A stretch of DNA of 64,000 nucleotides from Rubrivivax sp. (GCA_019635285.1 JAHBZS010000011.1:62001-126000); one strand, 5' to 3'; shown: positions 35,167 to 44,234, numbered from the stretch's first letter. The notes: generated by a model not told the origin, from the sequence alone. A program made the numbers and translations.

Positions 35167-35170
<4 letters not shown>

Positions 35171-36297
35171 GCGAGATGCTGCGCCGCGTGCGTGCACTGG
35201 TGCGCAAGGAAATGCGCCAGCTGCTGCGCGACCGCAGCAACCTGGCGCTGGGCATCCTGCTGCCGGGCCTGCTGACGCTGCTCTTCGGCTACGGGCTGTC
35301 GATGGACGTGCAGGACGCGCCGGTGGCGGTGGTGCTGGAGGACATGTCGCCCACCGCACGCGACGCCGTCTCGGGCCTGATGCTGTCGCGCTACCTGGCG
35401 CCGCAGGTCGTCGATTCGATGCCCGCGGCCGAGACGCTGATGCGCGATGGCCGCATCCTGGCCATCGTGCGCGTGCCCGGCGACTTCAGCGCGCGGCTGG
35501 CCGGCGGCGACGCGGTGGTGCAGCTGCTGCTGCACGGCACCGACGCGGCCACGGCGCGTGCGGTGCAGTCCTACGTGGCCGGCGCCTTCGCGCAGGTGCC
35601 GGCGCGCCACGCCGACGCCGCGGCCCAGCACGATGTGCGCGGCGCGCTGGGTGCGCTGCGGCTGGAACCGCGCCTGTGGTTCAACAGCGCCAACACCAGC
35701 ACCTGGTACCTGGTGCCGGGGCTGATCGTCATCATCATCACGCTGGTCGGCGCCTTCCTCACCTCGCTGGTGGTCGCGCGCGAATGGGAGCGCGGCACGC
35801 TGGAGGCGCTGTTCGTCACGCCGGCACGGCCGGCGGAGATCCTCTTTGCCAAGCTGGTGCCGTATTTCGCCATCGGCATGCTCGGCTTCCTGATGTGCCT
35901 GGCTGCGGCGCGCTGGCTGTTCCAGGTGCCGCTGCAGGGCTCGCTGGCGTTGCTGGTGGCAGTGTCGGTGCTGTACCTGCTGGTGGCGCTGGGCATCGGC
36001 TTGTTGATCTCGTCGCTGACGCGCAACCAGTTCCTCGCCAGCCAGGTGGCGCTGCTCACCAGCTTCCTGCCGGCGCTGATGCTGTCGGGCTTTCTCTTCG
36101 ACCTGCGCAACGTGCCGGCCGTCGTGCGCCTGATCGGCGAGCTGCTGCCGGCCACGCACTTCCTGACCGCCGTGAAGACGCTGTTCCTGGCCGGCAACGT
36201 GCCCTCGCTGGTGCTGCCGCAAGCCGCGCTGCTGGTGGGCTATGCGCTGGTCTTCTTCGTCGCCGCGCTGGCCGTCACCAGAAAGCGCCTGGACTGA
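35167..36297 (+). CDS. ybhS: ABC-2 type exporter permease, YbhS-like
   Basis: 376 aa inner-membrane subunit. One N-terminal helix (LALGILLPGLLTLLFGYGLS), a large periplasmic domain of about 150 residues (FNSANTSTWYLVPG near its end), then five helices (LIVIIITLVGAFLTSLVVAREW onward), with the ABC-2 motif EWERGTLEALFVTPARPAEI. Length almost equals E. coli YbhS (377 aa). Together with YbhR-like protein it forms the export channel. E. coli YbhFSR has been linked to export of cations and some antibiotics; the native substrate here is unknown. Confidence 0.9.
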
Positions 36298-36441
36298 CAT
36301 GCCGCCCCCACGCTCACTTCGTTCGCTGCCCCCCGAGGGGGCGCCTCAGCCCCTTCGGGCGGCCGTGCGGGGCTGACATGCCGCCCCCACGCTCACTTCG
36401 TTCGCTGCCCCCCGAGGGGGCGCCTCAGCGGGGCTGACATG
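36295..36441 (+). repeat. Intra-operon hairpin element, subfamily B, tandem pair
   Basis: Two head-to-tail copies (about 36295-36376 and 36374-36441) each begin TGACATGCCGCCCCCACG and carry the hairpin GCCCCC-CGA-GGGGGC. The first begins at the YbhS-like stop codon; the second copy lacks the 18 nt CCCCTTCGGGCGGCCGTG and leads directly into the start codon of the next gene. Related to the element at 17440-17523. Confidence 0.7.
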
Positions 36442-37560
36442 CGGGCCGCCCTTCGCCGCATCGTCGCGCTGGTGCGCAAGGAGCTGCTCGCCATCCTGAG
36501 CGACGGCTCGACGCGCATCATCCTGGTCATGCCGGCGATCATGCAGACGCTGGTCTTCGGCTATGCCGCCACCTTCGACCTGAACCGCGTGCCCTATGCG
36601 GTGCTGGACGCCAGCCGCAGCGCCACGTCGGCCGCGCTGCTGGCGCGCATCGACGGCACCGCGCTGTTCGAGCGCGTGGCCAACCTCGACGCGGTGCCGC
36701 AGATCGCGCCCATCGTCGACCGGGGCCAGGTGCTGCTGGTGCTGCACATCCCGCAGCGGCTGGAAGCCGGCCTGGCCGCGGGCGAGAGCGTGCCGCTGCA
36801 ACTGATCCTGGACGCGCGCAACTCCACCACCGCCGGCACCGCGGCCGCCTACCTGGGCACCATCGTCGAGAGCTTCAACGCCGAGCAGCGTGCGCGCGCG
36901 GGCCTGGGCCCGGCATCGCCGCTGCGCCTGGAGACGCGCGCCTGGTTCAACCCGCAGCTGCAGACGCGCTGGAACTTCGTGCCCGCGCTGATCGCCGCGT
37001 TGAGCATGCTGCAGACGCTGATGCTGACCGCGCTGTCGGTGGCGCGCGAGCGTGAGCAGGGCACCTTCGACCAGCTGCTGGTGACGCCGCTGTCGCCGGC
37101 CGAGATCATGGTCGGCAAGGCCCTGCCGCCGGTGCTCATCGGCCTGCTGCAGGCGACCCTGGTGCTGGTCGTGGCCCGCGGGTGGTTCCAGATCCCGATG
37201 GCCGGCCACCTGGGCACGCTGTACGCCGGCCTGGTGTGCTTCATGCTGGCCGGCGTGGGCCTCGGGCTGGCCATCAGCGCGCTGTCGGCGACGATGCAGC
37301 AGGCCATGTTCTCGGCCTTCGTGCTGCTGATGCCGATGATGCTGCTGTCGGGCCTGGCCACGCCGGTGAGCAACATGCCGGCCTGGCTGCAGCTGGCCAC
37401 CTATGTCAACCCGCTGCGCTTCGGCATCGACTACGTGCGCCGCGCCTACCTGGAAGGCGTGGGCCTGGCCACGCTGTGGCCCGACCTGGTGCCGATGCTG
37501 CTGATGGCCGCGGTGACGCTGCCGCTGGCGGCCTGGCTGTTTCGCAACCGGTTGACATGA
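36439..37560 (+). CDS. ybhR: ABC-2 type exporter permease, YbhR-like
   Basis: 373 aa, second permease subunit, paralogous to the YbhS-like protein: N-terminal helix (IILVMPAIMQTLVFGYAATF), a periplasmic domain ending WFNPQLQTRWNFVPAL, then five helices with the motif EREQGTFDQLLVTPLSPAEI and a C-terminal DYVRRAYLEGVGL. E. coli YbhR is 368 aa. Start ATG 36439 is formed by the junction of a repeat element with the gene. The stop is again joined to a hairpin element. Confidence 0.9.
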   Translation: MRAALRRIVALVRKELLAILSDGSTRIILVMPAIMQTLVFGYAATFDLNRVPYAVLDASRSATSAALLARIDGTALFERVANLDAVPQIAPIVDRGQVLLVLHIPQRLEAGLAAGESVPLQLILDARNSTTAGTAAAYLGTIVESFNAEQRARAGLGPASPLRLETRAWFNPQLQTRWNFVPALIAALSMLQTLMLTALSVAREREQGTFDQLLVTPLSPAEIMVGKALPPVLIGLLQATLVLVVARGWFQIPMAGHLGTLYAGLVCFMLAGVGLGLAISALSATMQQAMFSAFVLLMPMMLLSGLATPVSNMPAWLQLATYVNPLRFGIDYVRRAYLEGVGLATLWPDLVPMLLMAAVTLPLAAWLFRNRLT

Positions 37561-37668
37561 ACCACCCCCTACGGCCTTCGGCCGCCTCAAGGGGGGCGAG
37601 TCGGACGAAGCACAGTCCCTGCGGACGGTTCTTCGCCTACGAGCGCCAGCAGCGTCCCCGCTGCTGGC
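37558..37668 (+). repeat. Intra-operon GC-rich hairpin element, subfamily C, copy 2
   Basis: Begins with the stop codon of the YbhR-like gene (TGAACCACCCCCTACGG) and repeats the copy at 33233 for about 105 nt. It occupies the first half of the 218-nt gap before the outer-membrane-factor gene. CGGCC-TTC-GGCCG forms a 5-bp hairpin. Confidence 0.7.
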
Positions 37669-37778
37669 ACCCTCTGTGGACCGGCAGAGCCGGATCCACG
37701 ATGATTGCTCGAAGCGTGCCGTCCGTTCATCGGATTGGAGCCCCCGAGGTGAAGGATCGATCGCAAAAGGATGTGCCA

Positions 37779-39260
37779 ATGAAGACCTTTGCCCCTGTGG
37801 CCCTCGCCGTCGCCGCGCTGTGCAGTGCCTGCAGCACCGTCGGCCCCGACTACCAGACGCCGTCGGTGGCCACCGACGCGCCGGCCACCTATGCCAAGCG
37901 CCATGCCGGCTCCCCGCTGCTGGCCGCGCCGTCGCCGGCCGATGCCGCGGCGCTGCCGGCCGACCCCTGGGGCGCGCTGGGCGGCGACACGCTGAAGGCG
38001 CTGCAGCAGCGCGCCCGCGAGCGCAATGCCGACATCGCCGGTGCGGCGCTGCAGCTGGCGCTGGCGCGCATGCAGCGCGACGTGGCCGCCAGCCGGGCCG
38101 GCCCGACGCTGGGCGTCAGCGGCGGCGTCGACCGGCGGCGGCAGAGCCTGACCGACCCGTCGACGCGCATCCTGGAGATCTTCCCGCCGGCCGCGCAGCA
38201 GCAGGCGCTGGACATCCTCGGCGCGCCCTACACGCTGTACCAGGCCGGCTTCGACGCCTCGTGGGAGCTGGACCTGTGGGGCCGCGTGCGGCGCAGCGTC
38301 GAAGCCGCCGAGGCGGACGACGCCGCGGCCGCAGCGCTGCTGGCCGACGTGCGCAGCAGCATCGACGCCGAGGTGGCGCGTGCCTGGCTCGACCTGGGCG
38401 CCGCGCGGCAGCAGATCGCCGTGCTGCAGCGCCAGCAGGCCAGCGCGGCCGAACTGCTGGACCTGCTGGCTGCGCGCCAGCGCCATGGCCTGGCCGACGC
38501 CAGCCCCGCGCTGCGCCAGCGCAGCGTGACCGACGACCTGGCAGCCCGCCTGCCGCCGCTGCTGGAAGCCGAGGCCGGCGCCTGGCGGCGCATCGAGCTG
38601 CTGTGCGGCGACATGCCGGGCGGTCTGGCGCAGCAGCTCGGCCGGCCGGCGCGCGCGGCAGCGCCCGCGCCATGGCCGGCGCTGGCGCTGGGCCTGCCGT
38701 CGACGCTGGCGACGCGGCGGCCGGACATCGCCGCCGCCGCGGCGCGGCTGCATGCGGCCACCGCGTCGGTGGGCGTGGCCGTGGCCGACCTGTACCCGCG
38801 CGTCATGCTCGGCGCCGGCTACGGCAGCGTGTCGGTGGGTTCGTCCAACTTCGCCACCGGGGCGAGCCAGCAATGGTGGTTCGGCGCGCACGTCGACCTG
38901 CCGCTGTTCGACGGCGGCCGGCGCCGCGCCGCGGTCACGCAGCGCGAGCTGCAGGCGCAGCAGGCCGCGGTGGCCTTCCGCCAGACCGTGGTCAGCGCCT
39001 GGCACGACGTGGATGCGGCGGTGGCGCGCTACGAAGCCGAGCGCCGCCGTGGCGACGAGCTGCAGCGCCGCCTGGCCGCCAGCGACGAGGCCTTTGCGCT
39101 GGCGCGCGTGCGCTTCCAGCGCGGCCTGAGCGACGAGACGCCGCTGCTGGAGACCGAGCGCACGCGGCTGGAGGCCGAGCGCGAGGCCCTCGCCAGCCAG
39201 GCGCAGCAGGGCCTGGCGCTGGTGGCGGTGTACAAGGCGCTGCGCGTCGACGGCGGCTGA
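37779..39260 (+). CDS. RND-type outer-membrane efflux lipoprotein, NodT family
   Basis: 493 aa outer-membrane factor that completes a tripartite exporter with the HlyD-like adaptor and the YbhFSR-like pump. A lipoprotein signal peptide (VALAVAALCSAC, lipid Cys probably 18) is followed by STVGPDYQTP, the typical NodT/OprM opening. Two repeats of the OEP domain follow, with SWELDLWGRVRRSVEAAEA and DLPLFDGGRRRAAVTQ as recognisable motifs. AAAAGGA lies before ATG 37779. E. coli YbhGFSR uses an unlinked factor; here the gene is in the operon. Confidence 0.9.
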   Translation: MKTFAPVALAVAALCSACSTVGPDYQTPSVATDAPATYAKRHAGSPLLAAPSPADAAALPADPWGALGGDTLKALQQRARERNADIAGAALQLALARMQRDVAASRAGPTLGVSGGVDRRRQSLTDPSTRILEIFPPAAQQQALDILGAPYTLYQAGFDASWELDLWGRVRRSVEAAEADDAAAAALLADVRSSIDAEVARAWLDLGAARQQIAVLQRQQASAAELLDLLAARQRHGLADASPALRQRSVTDDLAARLPPLLEAEAGAWRRIELLCGDMPGGLAQQLGRPARAAAPAPWPALALGLPSTLATRRPDIAAAAARLHAATASVGVAVADLYPRVMLGAGYGSVSVGSSNFATGASQQWWFGAHVDLPLFDGGRRRAAVTQRELQAQQAAVAFRQTVVSAWHDVDAAVARYEAERRRGDELQRRLAASDEAFALARVRFQRGLSDETPLLETERTRLEAEREALASQAQQGLALVAVYKALRVDGG

Positions 39261-39314
39261 CGCGGTCTTGGCGTTCGTGCGAGCATCGACGCCCCAAAGC
39301 CGCCGCACCTCGCC

Positions 39315-39704
39315 ATGCCCTGCGCCGACACCCTGGCCCGATTCATCGCCCGCGTCGAACAGAACGCGCACGTCGAAGCCATCGAAGAGTTCTACACGCC
39401 GGATGCGTCGATGCAGGAGAACCTGGCCGCGCCCCGCGCCGGCCGCGACGCGCTGGTGGCCCATGAGCAGCGCGTGCTGGCGAAGACCCAGTCCGTGCGC
39501 TCCGAATGCGTGGGGCCGGTGTTTGTCTCCGGCGACTGCGTGGTCATTCGCTGGCGCTTCCGCTTCGAGTCGCACGACGGCAGGGTGCGCGAGCTGGAAG
39601 AGCTGGCCTACCAGCAGTGGCAGGGCGACCGGATCCACCGCGAGCAGTTCTTCTACGACCCTGCTCAGTTCGCTCCGCGGCCGGTCGGCGCCGGTGCCGG
39701 CTGA
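39315..39704 (+). CDS. SnoaL/NTF2-like domain protein
   Basis: 129 aa with the cone-shaped NTF2 fold: helix RFIARVEQNAHVEAIEEFYTPDASM at the start and antiparallel strands (VFVSGDCVVIRWRFRFESHD, EELAYQQWQGDRIHREQFFYDP). Such proteins are small ketosteroid-isomerase-like enzymes or binding modules; function here is unknown. It lies 54 nt after the exporter operon and may be its last gene; convergent with the CecR-like gene. Confidence 0.75.
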   Translation: MPCADTLARFIARVEQNAHVEAIEEFYTPDASMQENLAAPRAGRDALVAHEQRVLAKTQSVRSECVGPVFVSGDCVVIRWRFRFESHDGRVRELEELAYQQWQGDRIHREQFFYDPAQFAPRPVGAGAG

Positions 39705-39734
39705 CGCTGCGTAGACGCCGCCGCGGCAGCGCGG

Positions 39735-40436
39735 TCAGCCGGCCGCGCGCCGCCGCGCCCGCGGCCGGTGCGCCTGGCCCAGGGCCTGCAGCCCGGCCAT
39801 GATGAAGTCCACGAAGTCGGCGCCCAGCGCGTCGGCGTCCTTGGCCGCGCCCGGCAGCAGCCGCGCCGGCATCTCCTTGGGCGCGATCATCATCGCGATG
39901 CACGGCAGCACCGTGAACATCACGCCGCGCTGCACCGCCGCATGCTCGGGCGGCAGGTCCAGCAGATCGGCCATCAGGCTCAGCAGCAACCGCGCCTTCG
40001 GCCGCACCGCCTTCTCGACCAGCGCCGGCAGCGCCGGCGATGGCGACAGCACCTCGCGCAGCAGCACGCGAAAGCCCCAGGGCGTGTCGCGATGGGTGGC
40101 CAGCGCCACCAGGTGGCCGACGATGGCGCGCAGCTGGTGCTGCGGCCCGTCGATCCCGCGCGTCACCGCCACCAGTTCGTCCAGGCCGATGACCTGGCGG
40201 TGCGCCTCGATCAGCACGGCTTCGTACAGCGCGTCGCGGCTGCCGAAGTGGTAGTTCACCGACGCCAGCGGCGTGCCGGCGCGCGCGCAGATCTCCTTGC
40301 TGGTGGTGCCGGCGAAGCCGCGCTCGGCGAACACCTGGCCGGCCGTGTCCAGCAGGTGGGCGCGCGTCGCCTCGCCGTCCGGGCGGGAGGTGCTGCGGCC
40401 CACCGCCGGGCGGGGTGAGAGGGCGGCACGGGGCAT
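39735..40436 (-). CDS. TetR-family regulator, CecR (YbiH)-like
   Basis: 233 aa from ATG 40436. N-terminal helix-turn-helix: ATRAHLLDTAGQVFAERGFA, then TTSKEICARAGTPLASVNYHFGSRDALYEA (about 30-80). The C-terminal domain contains VLLREVLSPSPALPAL, resembling the CecR family, whose E. coli member controls ybhGFSR. An upstream ATG at 40571 would read through the palindrome and is unlikely. The site TTGAAATTTGAA at 40443-40454, just before the gene, also overlaps the YbhG-like promoter, so it probably represses both itself and the exporter. Confidence 0.88.
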   Translation of the reverse strand: MPRAALSPRPAVGRSTSRPDGEATRAHLLDTAGQVFAERGFAGTTSKEICARAGTPLASVNYHFGSRDALYEAVLIEAHRQVIGLDELVAVTRGIDGPQHQLRAIVGHLVALATHRDTPWGFRVLLREVLSPSPALPALVEKAVRPKARLLLSLMADLLDLPPEHAAVQRGVMFTVLPCIAMMIAPKEMPARLLPGAAKDADALGADFVDFIMAGLQALGQAHRPRARRRAAG

Positions 40437-40437
40437 C

Positions 40438-40457
40438 TTGAATTGAAATTTGAAGTT
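40438..40457. promoter_or_regulatory. Operator of the CecR-like gene
   Basis: TTGAATTGAAATTTGAAGTT lies directly before the CecR-like start codon. It contains the 12-nt core TTGAAATTTGAA found in the palindrome at the exporter promoter (32149-32160), 8.3 kb away. No other copy was noticed in the window by eye. Confidence 0.6.
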
Positions 40458-40502
40458 GAGCCGGCGCAGTGTACGCCCGGCCCGCGCGCGGCGGGGGCTC
40501 CC

Positions 40503-40508
40503 TACAAT
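40503..40508 (+). promoter_or_regulatory. Putative -10 (TACAAT) of purU
   Basis: TACAAT ends 7 nt before ATG 40516, with no Shine-Dalgarno between. If used, it would give a leaderless mRNA; the ATG at 40507 would then lie inside the promoter, favouring 40516 as the start. Confidence 0.4.
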
Positions 40509-40515
40509 GCCGCCC

Positions 40516-41400
40516 ATGTCGCAAGGCCATGAATTCATCCTCACGCTGTCGTGCCGCGACGCCACCGGCATCGTCTACGCGGTGTCGGGGCTGCTCTACC
40601 AGGGCGGCTGCAACATCATCGATTCGCAGCAGTTCGGCGACCTGCAGGGCGACGACGCCACGGGCCTGTTCTTCATGCGCGTGCACTTCGCGGCACCGCC
40701 GCACCTGGCCAGCACGGCCGCGCTGCAGACGCTGTTTGCCCATACGCGGGCGCAGTTCGGCATGCAGCTGCAGCTGTACCCGGTGGCGCAGCGCGCGCGC
40801 GTGCTGCTGATGGTCAGCCAGCACGGGCACTGCCTGAACGACCTGCTGTTCCGCTGGCGCAGCGGGCAGCTCGAAGTGGACATCGCCGGCATCGTCTCCA
40901 ACCACCCCGACTTCGCGACGCTGGCGCAGAGCTACGGCCTGCCCTTCCACCACCTGCCGCTGCCCAAGGGCGCCGACGCCGCTGCCAAGCGCGCGCAGGA
41001 GCGCGAGGTCGAGGCGCTGATCGAGCGCGAGCGCGTCGAGCTGGTGGTGCTGGCGCGCTACATGCAGATCCTCAGCGCCGAGTTCTGCGAGGTGCTGAAG
41101 GGCCGCGCCATCAACATCCACCACAGCTTCCTGCCCAGCTTCAAGGGCGCGCGGCCGTACTTCCAGGCGCATGCGCGCGGCGTCAAGCTGATTGGTGCCA
41201 CCGCGCACTACGTCACCGCCGAGCTGGACGAAGGGCCGATCATCGAGCAGGACGTGCAGCGCGTGGACCATGCGATGTCGGCCGAGGACTTCACCGCCGT
41301 GGGCCGCGACATCGAATGCGTGGTGCTGGCGCGTGCGGTGCGCTGGCACGTCGAGCGCCGCGTGCTGATGAACGGCCACAAGAGCGTGGTCTTCCGCTGA
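40516..41400 (+). CDS. purU: Formyltetrahydrofolate deformylase
   Basis: 294 aa; hydrolyses 10-formyl-THF to formate and THF, balancing one-carbon units. An N-terminal ACT domain (residues 5-85, FILTLSCRDATGIVYAVSGL) senses an amino acid, and a formyltransferase domain follows with the catalytic Asn/His pair in INIHHSFLPSFKGARPY and the TAHYVTAELDEGPIIEQD motif. E. coli PurU is 280 aa. The next gene starts by overlapping its stop (TGATG). Confidence 0.94.
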   Translation: MSQGHEFILTLSCRDATGIVYAVSGLLYQGGCNIIDSQQFGDLQGDDATGLFFMRVHFAAPPHLASTAALQTLFAHTRAQFGMQLQLYPVAQRARVLLMVSQHGHCLNDLLFRWRSGQLEVDIAGIVSNHPDFATLAQSYGLPFHHLPLPKGADAAAKRAQEREVEALIERERVELVVLARYMQILSAEFCEVLKGRAINIHHSFLPSFKGARPYFQAHARGVKLIGATAHYVTAELDEGPIIEQDVQRVDHAMSAEDFTAVGRDIECVVLARAVRWHVERRVLMNGHKSVVFR

Positions 41401-41846
41401 TGCCGCGCACCAAGCCGCCCGCCGCCGCGCTGCTGGCCTCGCCCGACGACGTCGAGGCGCAGTTCTACGAGGCACTGCAGCAGGCCGACGTGGACAAGCT
41501 GATGGCGGTGTGGGCCGACGACGACGAGATCGCCTGCGTGCACCCGGGCGGGCCGCGCGTCAGCGGCCATGCCGCGATCCGCGACAGCTTCGCGGCGATC
41601 TTCGACAACGGTGCGGTGCCGCTGCAGCCGCAGCGCGTGCGCCGCCTGCACACGCTGGGCTGCGCGGTGCACCACGTGGTCGAACAGGTGCAGCTGGGCG
41701 ACGCGCAGGGCGGCCGCAGCGCCTGGGTGCTGGCCACCAACGTCTACGTCAAGACCACGCTCGGCTGGCGCATGGTGGCGCACCATGCCAGCCCGGGCAG
41801 CGAGCCCGACGAGCCCGCACCCGAGGCGCCGTCCACGCTGCATTGA
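41400..41846 (+). CDS. SnoaL/NTF2-like DUF4440-type protein
   Basis: 148 aa, NTF2 fold: EAQFYEALQQADVDKLMAVWADDDEIACVHPGG, ISGHAAIRDSFAAIF-like helix and late strands LATNVYVKTTLGWRMVAHHAS. It resembles ketosteroid-isomerase-like proteins often found beside purU or yheT in Burkholderiales. Start overlaps the purU stop and its own stop overlaps the next start (TGATG both), so it is translated in a chain. Confidence 0.78.
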   Translation: MPRTKPPAAALLASPDDVEAQFYEALQQADVDKLMAVWADDDEIACVHPGGPRVSGHAAIRDSFAAIFDNGAVPLQPQRVRRLHTLGCAVHHVVEQVQLGDAQGGRSAWVLATNVYVKTTLGWRMVAHHASPGSEPDEPAPEAPSTLH

Positions 41847-42814
41847 TGCAGCATTTCCGCGCCCCGCGCTGGCTGCCCGGCGGCAACCTGCAGACGATCT
41901 GGCCCGCCCTCTTCTCGCGCACCGCGCCGCAGCCGCCACCGGCCTATCGCCGCGAGCGCTGGCCCACGCCGGACGGCGATTTCGTCGATGTCGACTTCAT
42001 CGACGCGGCCGACCCCGCAGCGCCGCTGCTGGTGCTATTCCACGGCCTGGAGGGCTCGTCGCGCAGCCACTATGCGCTGGCCTTCGCGCACCGCGCGGCC
42101 GCGCTCGGCTGGGCCTATGCGGTGCCGCACTTCCGCGGCTGTTCGGGCGAGATCAACCTGGCGCCGCGTGCCTACCATTCGGGCGACCATGCCGAGGTCG
42201 GCTGGATGCTCGAGCGGCTGCGCGCCGGCCGCGGCGCGCCGCTGCGGGCGGTGGGCGTCTCGCTGGGCGGCAATGCGCTGCTGCGCTGGGCCGAGGAGGC
42301 GGGCGACACCGCGTCGGCCACGGCCGGCGCGGTGGCCGCGGTGTGCTCGCCCATCGACCTGGCCGCCGGCGGCCACGCCATCGGCCAGGGCTTCAACCGG
42401 CAGGTCTACACGCGCATGTTCCTGCGCACGATGAAGACCAAGGCGCAGCAGAAGTGGCAGCAGCACCCGGGGCTGTTCGACCGCGAGCGGCTGCGCGCGG
42501 CGCGCACGCTGTACGACTTCGACAACCTCTTCACCGCGCCGCTGCACGGCTTTCGCGACACCGACGACTACTGGCGGCGGGCGTCGGCCAAGCCGCACCT
42601 GCAGCGCATCCGCATCCCCGCGCTGGTGCTCAACGCGCGCAACGACCCCTTCGTGCCGGCGCACAGCCTGCCCGGGCCGCATGAAGTGGGGCGCTACGTC
42701 ACCCTCTGGCAGCCGGCGCACGGCGGCCACGTGGGCTTCCCGCAGGGGCGCTTTCCCGGCCACGTGCAGTCGCTGCCCGAAGCCGTGGTGGCGTGGCTGC
42801 AGCAGGCCTGCTAA
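41846..42814 (+). CDS. YheT-like alpha/beta hydrolase
   Basis: 322 aa serine hydrolase of the YheT/EMB8 family. The nucleophile Ser139 lies in GVSLGGNALL, the oxyanion turn is LFHGLEGSS, and LNARNDPFVP and PAHGGHVGFP carry the acid and the His. The N-terminal APRWLPGGNLQTIWPALFSR is the family's hallmark. Predicted as an esterase, with no known physiological substrate. Start overlaps the preceding stop. Confidence 0.9.
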   Translation: MQHFRAPRWLPGGNLQTIWPALFSRTAPQPPPAYRRERWPTPDGDFVDVDFIDAADPAAPLLVLFHGLEGSSRSHYALAFAHRAAALGWAYAVPHFRGCSGEINLAPRAYHSGDHAEVGWMLERLRAGRGAPLRAVGVSLGGNALLRWAEEAGDTASATAGAVAAVCSPIDLAAGGHAIGQGFNRQVYTRMFLRTMKTKAQQKWQQHPGLFDRERLRAARTLYDFDNLFTAPLHGFRDTDDYWRRASAKPHLQRIRIPALVLNARNDPFVPAHSLPGPHEVGRYVTLWQPAHGGHVGFPQGRFPGHVQSLPEAVVAWLQQAC

Positions 42815-42824
42815 GGTCGACGCG

Positions 42825-43352
42825 ATGGACGAGATCGTCAAGGCCGCGCTGCGCAAGTGGCCCCACGTGCCGCACTGCTACGGCTGGCTGGCGCTGGACG
42901 CGCGCGGTGACTGGTATCTGCGCGACGCCGCCGCGCAGGCCGCCGGCCCCTTCCCGCAGGTCAAGGGCAGCCGCATCGAGCACGACGGGCTGCGCAGCTT
43001 CATCGAACGCAACTACGACGCCGACGGGCGCGGCTGCTGGTTCTTCCAGAACGGGCCGCAGCGGGTGTACGTCGAGCTGGAGGCCGCGCCGTGGGTGTGG
43101 CGCCTGAGCGCGGGGGCACCCTGCCGCGTGCACGCGCACACCGGCGATGCAGCGCAGCCGCAAGCGGCCTGGCTGGATGAACGGGGGCGCGTGTTCCTGG
43201 CCTGCGACCGCGGCCTGGGCCTGGTGCACAGCCTGGACACCGAACTTGCCGCCGATGCGCTGGAGCGCGGCGAATGGCCGCTGCAGGAACTGCCCTTCAG
43301 CGCGCTGCCGGGGCGCTTCGGCTACGTGCTGCAGCCAAGCGCCGCCGCCTGA
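42825..43352 (+). CDS. DUF2946-unrelated conserved hypothetical protein with DUF-type cytoplasmic fold
   Basis: 175 aa, no signal peptide or membrane helix; I do not recognise a named family. It is Trp/Tyr-rich at the N-terminus (LRKWPHVPHCYGWLALDARG, residues 9-28) and includes GRGCWFFQNGPQRVYVELE and LQELPFSALPGRFGYVLQP. It lies 10 nt after the YheT-like gene and is probably in the purU-led operon. No enzymatic motif can be pointed to. Confidence 0.6.
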   Translation: MDEIVKAALRKWPHVPHCYGWLALDARGDWYLRDAAAQAAGPFPQVKGSRIEHDGLRSFIERNYDADGRGCWFFQNGPQRVYVELEAAPWVWRLSAGAPCRVHAHTGDAAQPQAAWLDERGRVFLACDRGLGLVHSLDTELAADALERGEWPLQELPFSALPGRFGYVLQPSAAA

Positions 43353-43359
43353 CGGCGCC

Positions 43360-43905
43360 TTACTTGGCGGCGCTGGCCGGTGCCGACGCGGCGGACGCCG
43401 GGGCCTTGGGCTCGTCGAACTTGGCGCCGCCCTTGTTGGCCATGTAGACCACGGCGCGGCCGACCTCGAAATCGGAGAACTCGCCGCCGCCCTGCGCGGC
43501 CATCGCGCCCTTGCCCTTCAGCGCCGAGTGCAGCAGCGCGTCGAAGCCGGTCTTGATGCGCGGCGCCCAGGCGGCCTCGTCGCCGAACTTCGGGGCATTG
43601 GCCAGGCCGGCCGCGTGGCAGGTGGAGCATTGCGCGGTGTAGACCTGCTCGCCGGTACGCACCGCGGTCACCGCCGACGCGTCCTTCAGCATGACCACAC
43701 CCACCGGCTGGATGCGCTGTGCCACGGCTTCTTCGCTCAGGGCCTGCGTGCCGGCACCGGTGTGGTCACCCGCCGCCACGTAGTTGACCAGCAGCACGAT
43801 CACGGTGATCGGCACCACGAACGACGCGATCACCGTCCAGATGAGCTGCTTGGGCGTCTTGATCAGGCTCTCGTGCTGGGCGTCGTGGCCCTGGGGGTCG
43901 CTCAT
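43360..43905 (-). CDS. Membrane-anchored c-type cytochrome (cytochrome c5-like)
   Basis: 181 aa electron carrier. One N-terminal membrane helix (LIWTVIASFVVPITVIVLLVNY, about residues 19-40) anchors it in the inner membrane; the haem-binding CSTCH begins near residue 93, and the sixth ligand is the Met of VYMANKGG. An Ala/Pro-rich tail follows. GAGGA precedes ATG 43905. Similar proteins serve terminal oxidases in Burkholderiales. Confidence 0.88.
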   Translation of the reverse strand: MSDPQGHDAQHESLIKTPKQLIWTVIASFVVPITVIVLLVNYVAAGDHTGAGTQALSEEAVAQRIQPVGVVMLKDASAVTAVRTGEQVYTAQCSTCHAAGLANAPKFGDEAAWAPRIKTGFDALLHSALKGKGAMAAQGGGEFSDFEVGRAVVYMANKGGAKFDEPKAPASAASAPASAAK

Positions 43906-43963
43906 GAAATCCTCGAAAGACGGCTCGGCCAAAGCTGGCAATTATAGAGGGCACCCCCGCTGA

Positions 43964-43969
43964 TAGAAT
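43964..43969 (+). promoter_or_regulatory. Putative -10 (TAGAAT) of the tRNA-Arg gene
   Basis: TAGAAT sits 18 nt before the tRNA, followed by the GC-rich stretch CTGCGCCC, a discriminator typical of stable-RNA promoters under stringent control. The -35 is unclear. Confidence 0.4.
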
Positions 43970-43986
43970 CTGCGCCCTCAAGCACC

Positions 43987-44062
43987 GCGGCTGTAGCTCA
44001 GTGGATAGAGTATTGGCCTCCGAAGCCAAGGGTCGTGGGTTCGATCCCCGCCAGCCGCGCCA
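43987..44062 (+). tRNA. tRNA-Arg (anticodon CCG)
   Basis: Cloverleaf read by eye: acceptor GCGGCTG pairs with CAGCCGC, D-arm GCTCAGTGGATAGAGT, anticodon stem TTGGC/GCCAA enclosing CTCCGAA with anticodon CCG at 44020-44022, T-arm GTGGGTTCGATCCCCGC, discriminator G and encoded CCA. It decodes CGG, a common arginine codon in this DNA. The 170 nt after it up to 44234 show no gene; GAGGT-TCTGC-ACCTC (44088-44102) is a small hairpin. Confidence 0.97.
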
Positions 44063-44234
44063 AGCCGAATGAAGGCAAGGACTCAGGAGGTTCTGCACCT
44101 CGCCGAGCTTTGCTGCTTCGGCCCTCGGTGACAGGTTCTGTGACGTCGCAGTCGGAGGGCCGGCTGCACCAGCCCGACCCTCTGGTTCCGGATTGCAGGC
44201 TCGTGGCTTCAGCGCCGCGCTGAACGTCAGCCGC

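Noticed and set aside
36295-36441. Tandem direct repeats considered as the start of a CRISPR array
   Set aside because: Only two copies, no regular spacers, no cas genes; the copies belong to a dispersed hairpin family.
42825-43352. Assigning a specific DUF or copper-related function to the 175-aa protein
   Set aside because: No metal-binding or catalytic motif is visible; I left it as unknown. The wording of its call should be read only as 'conserved hypothetical'.
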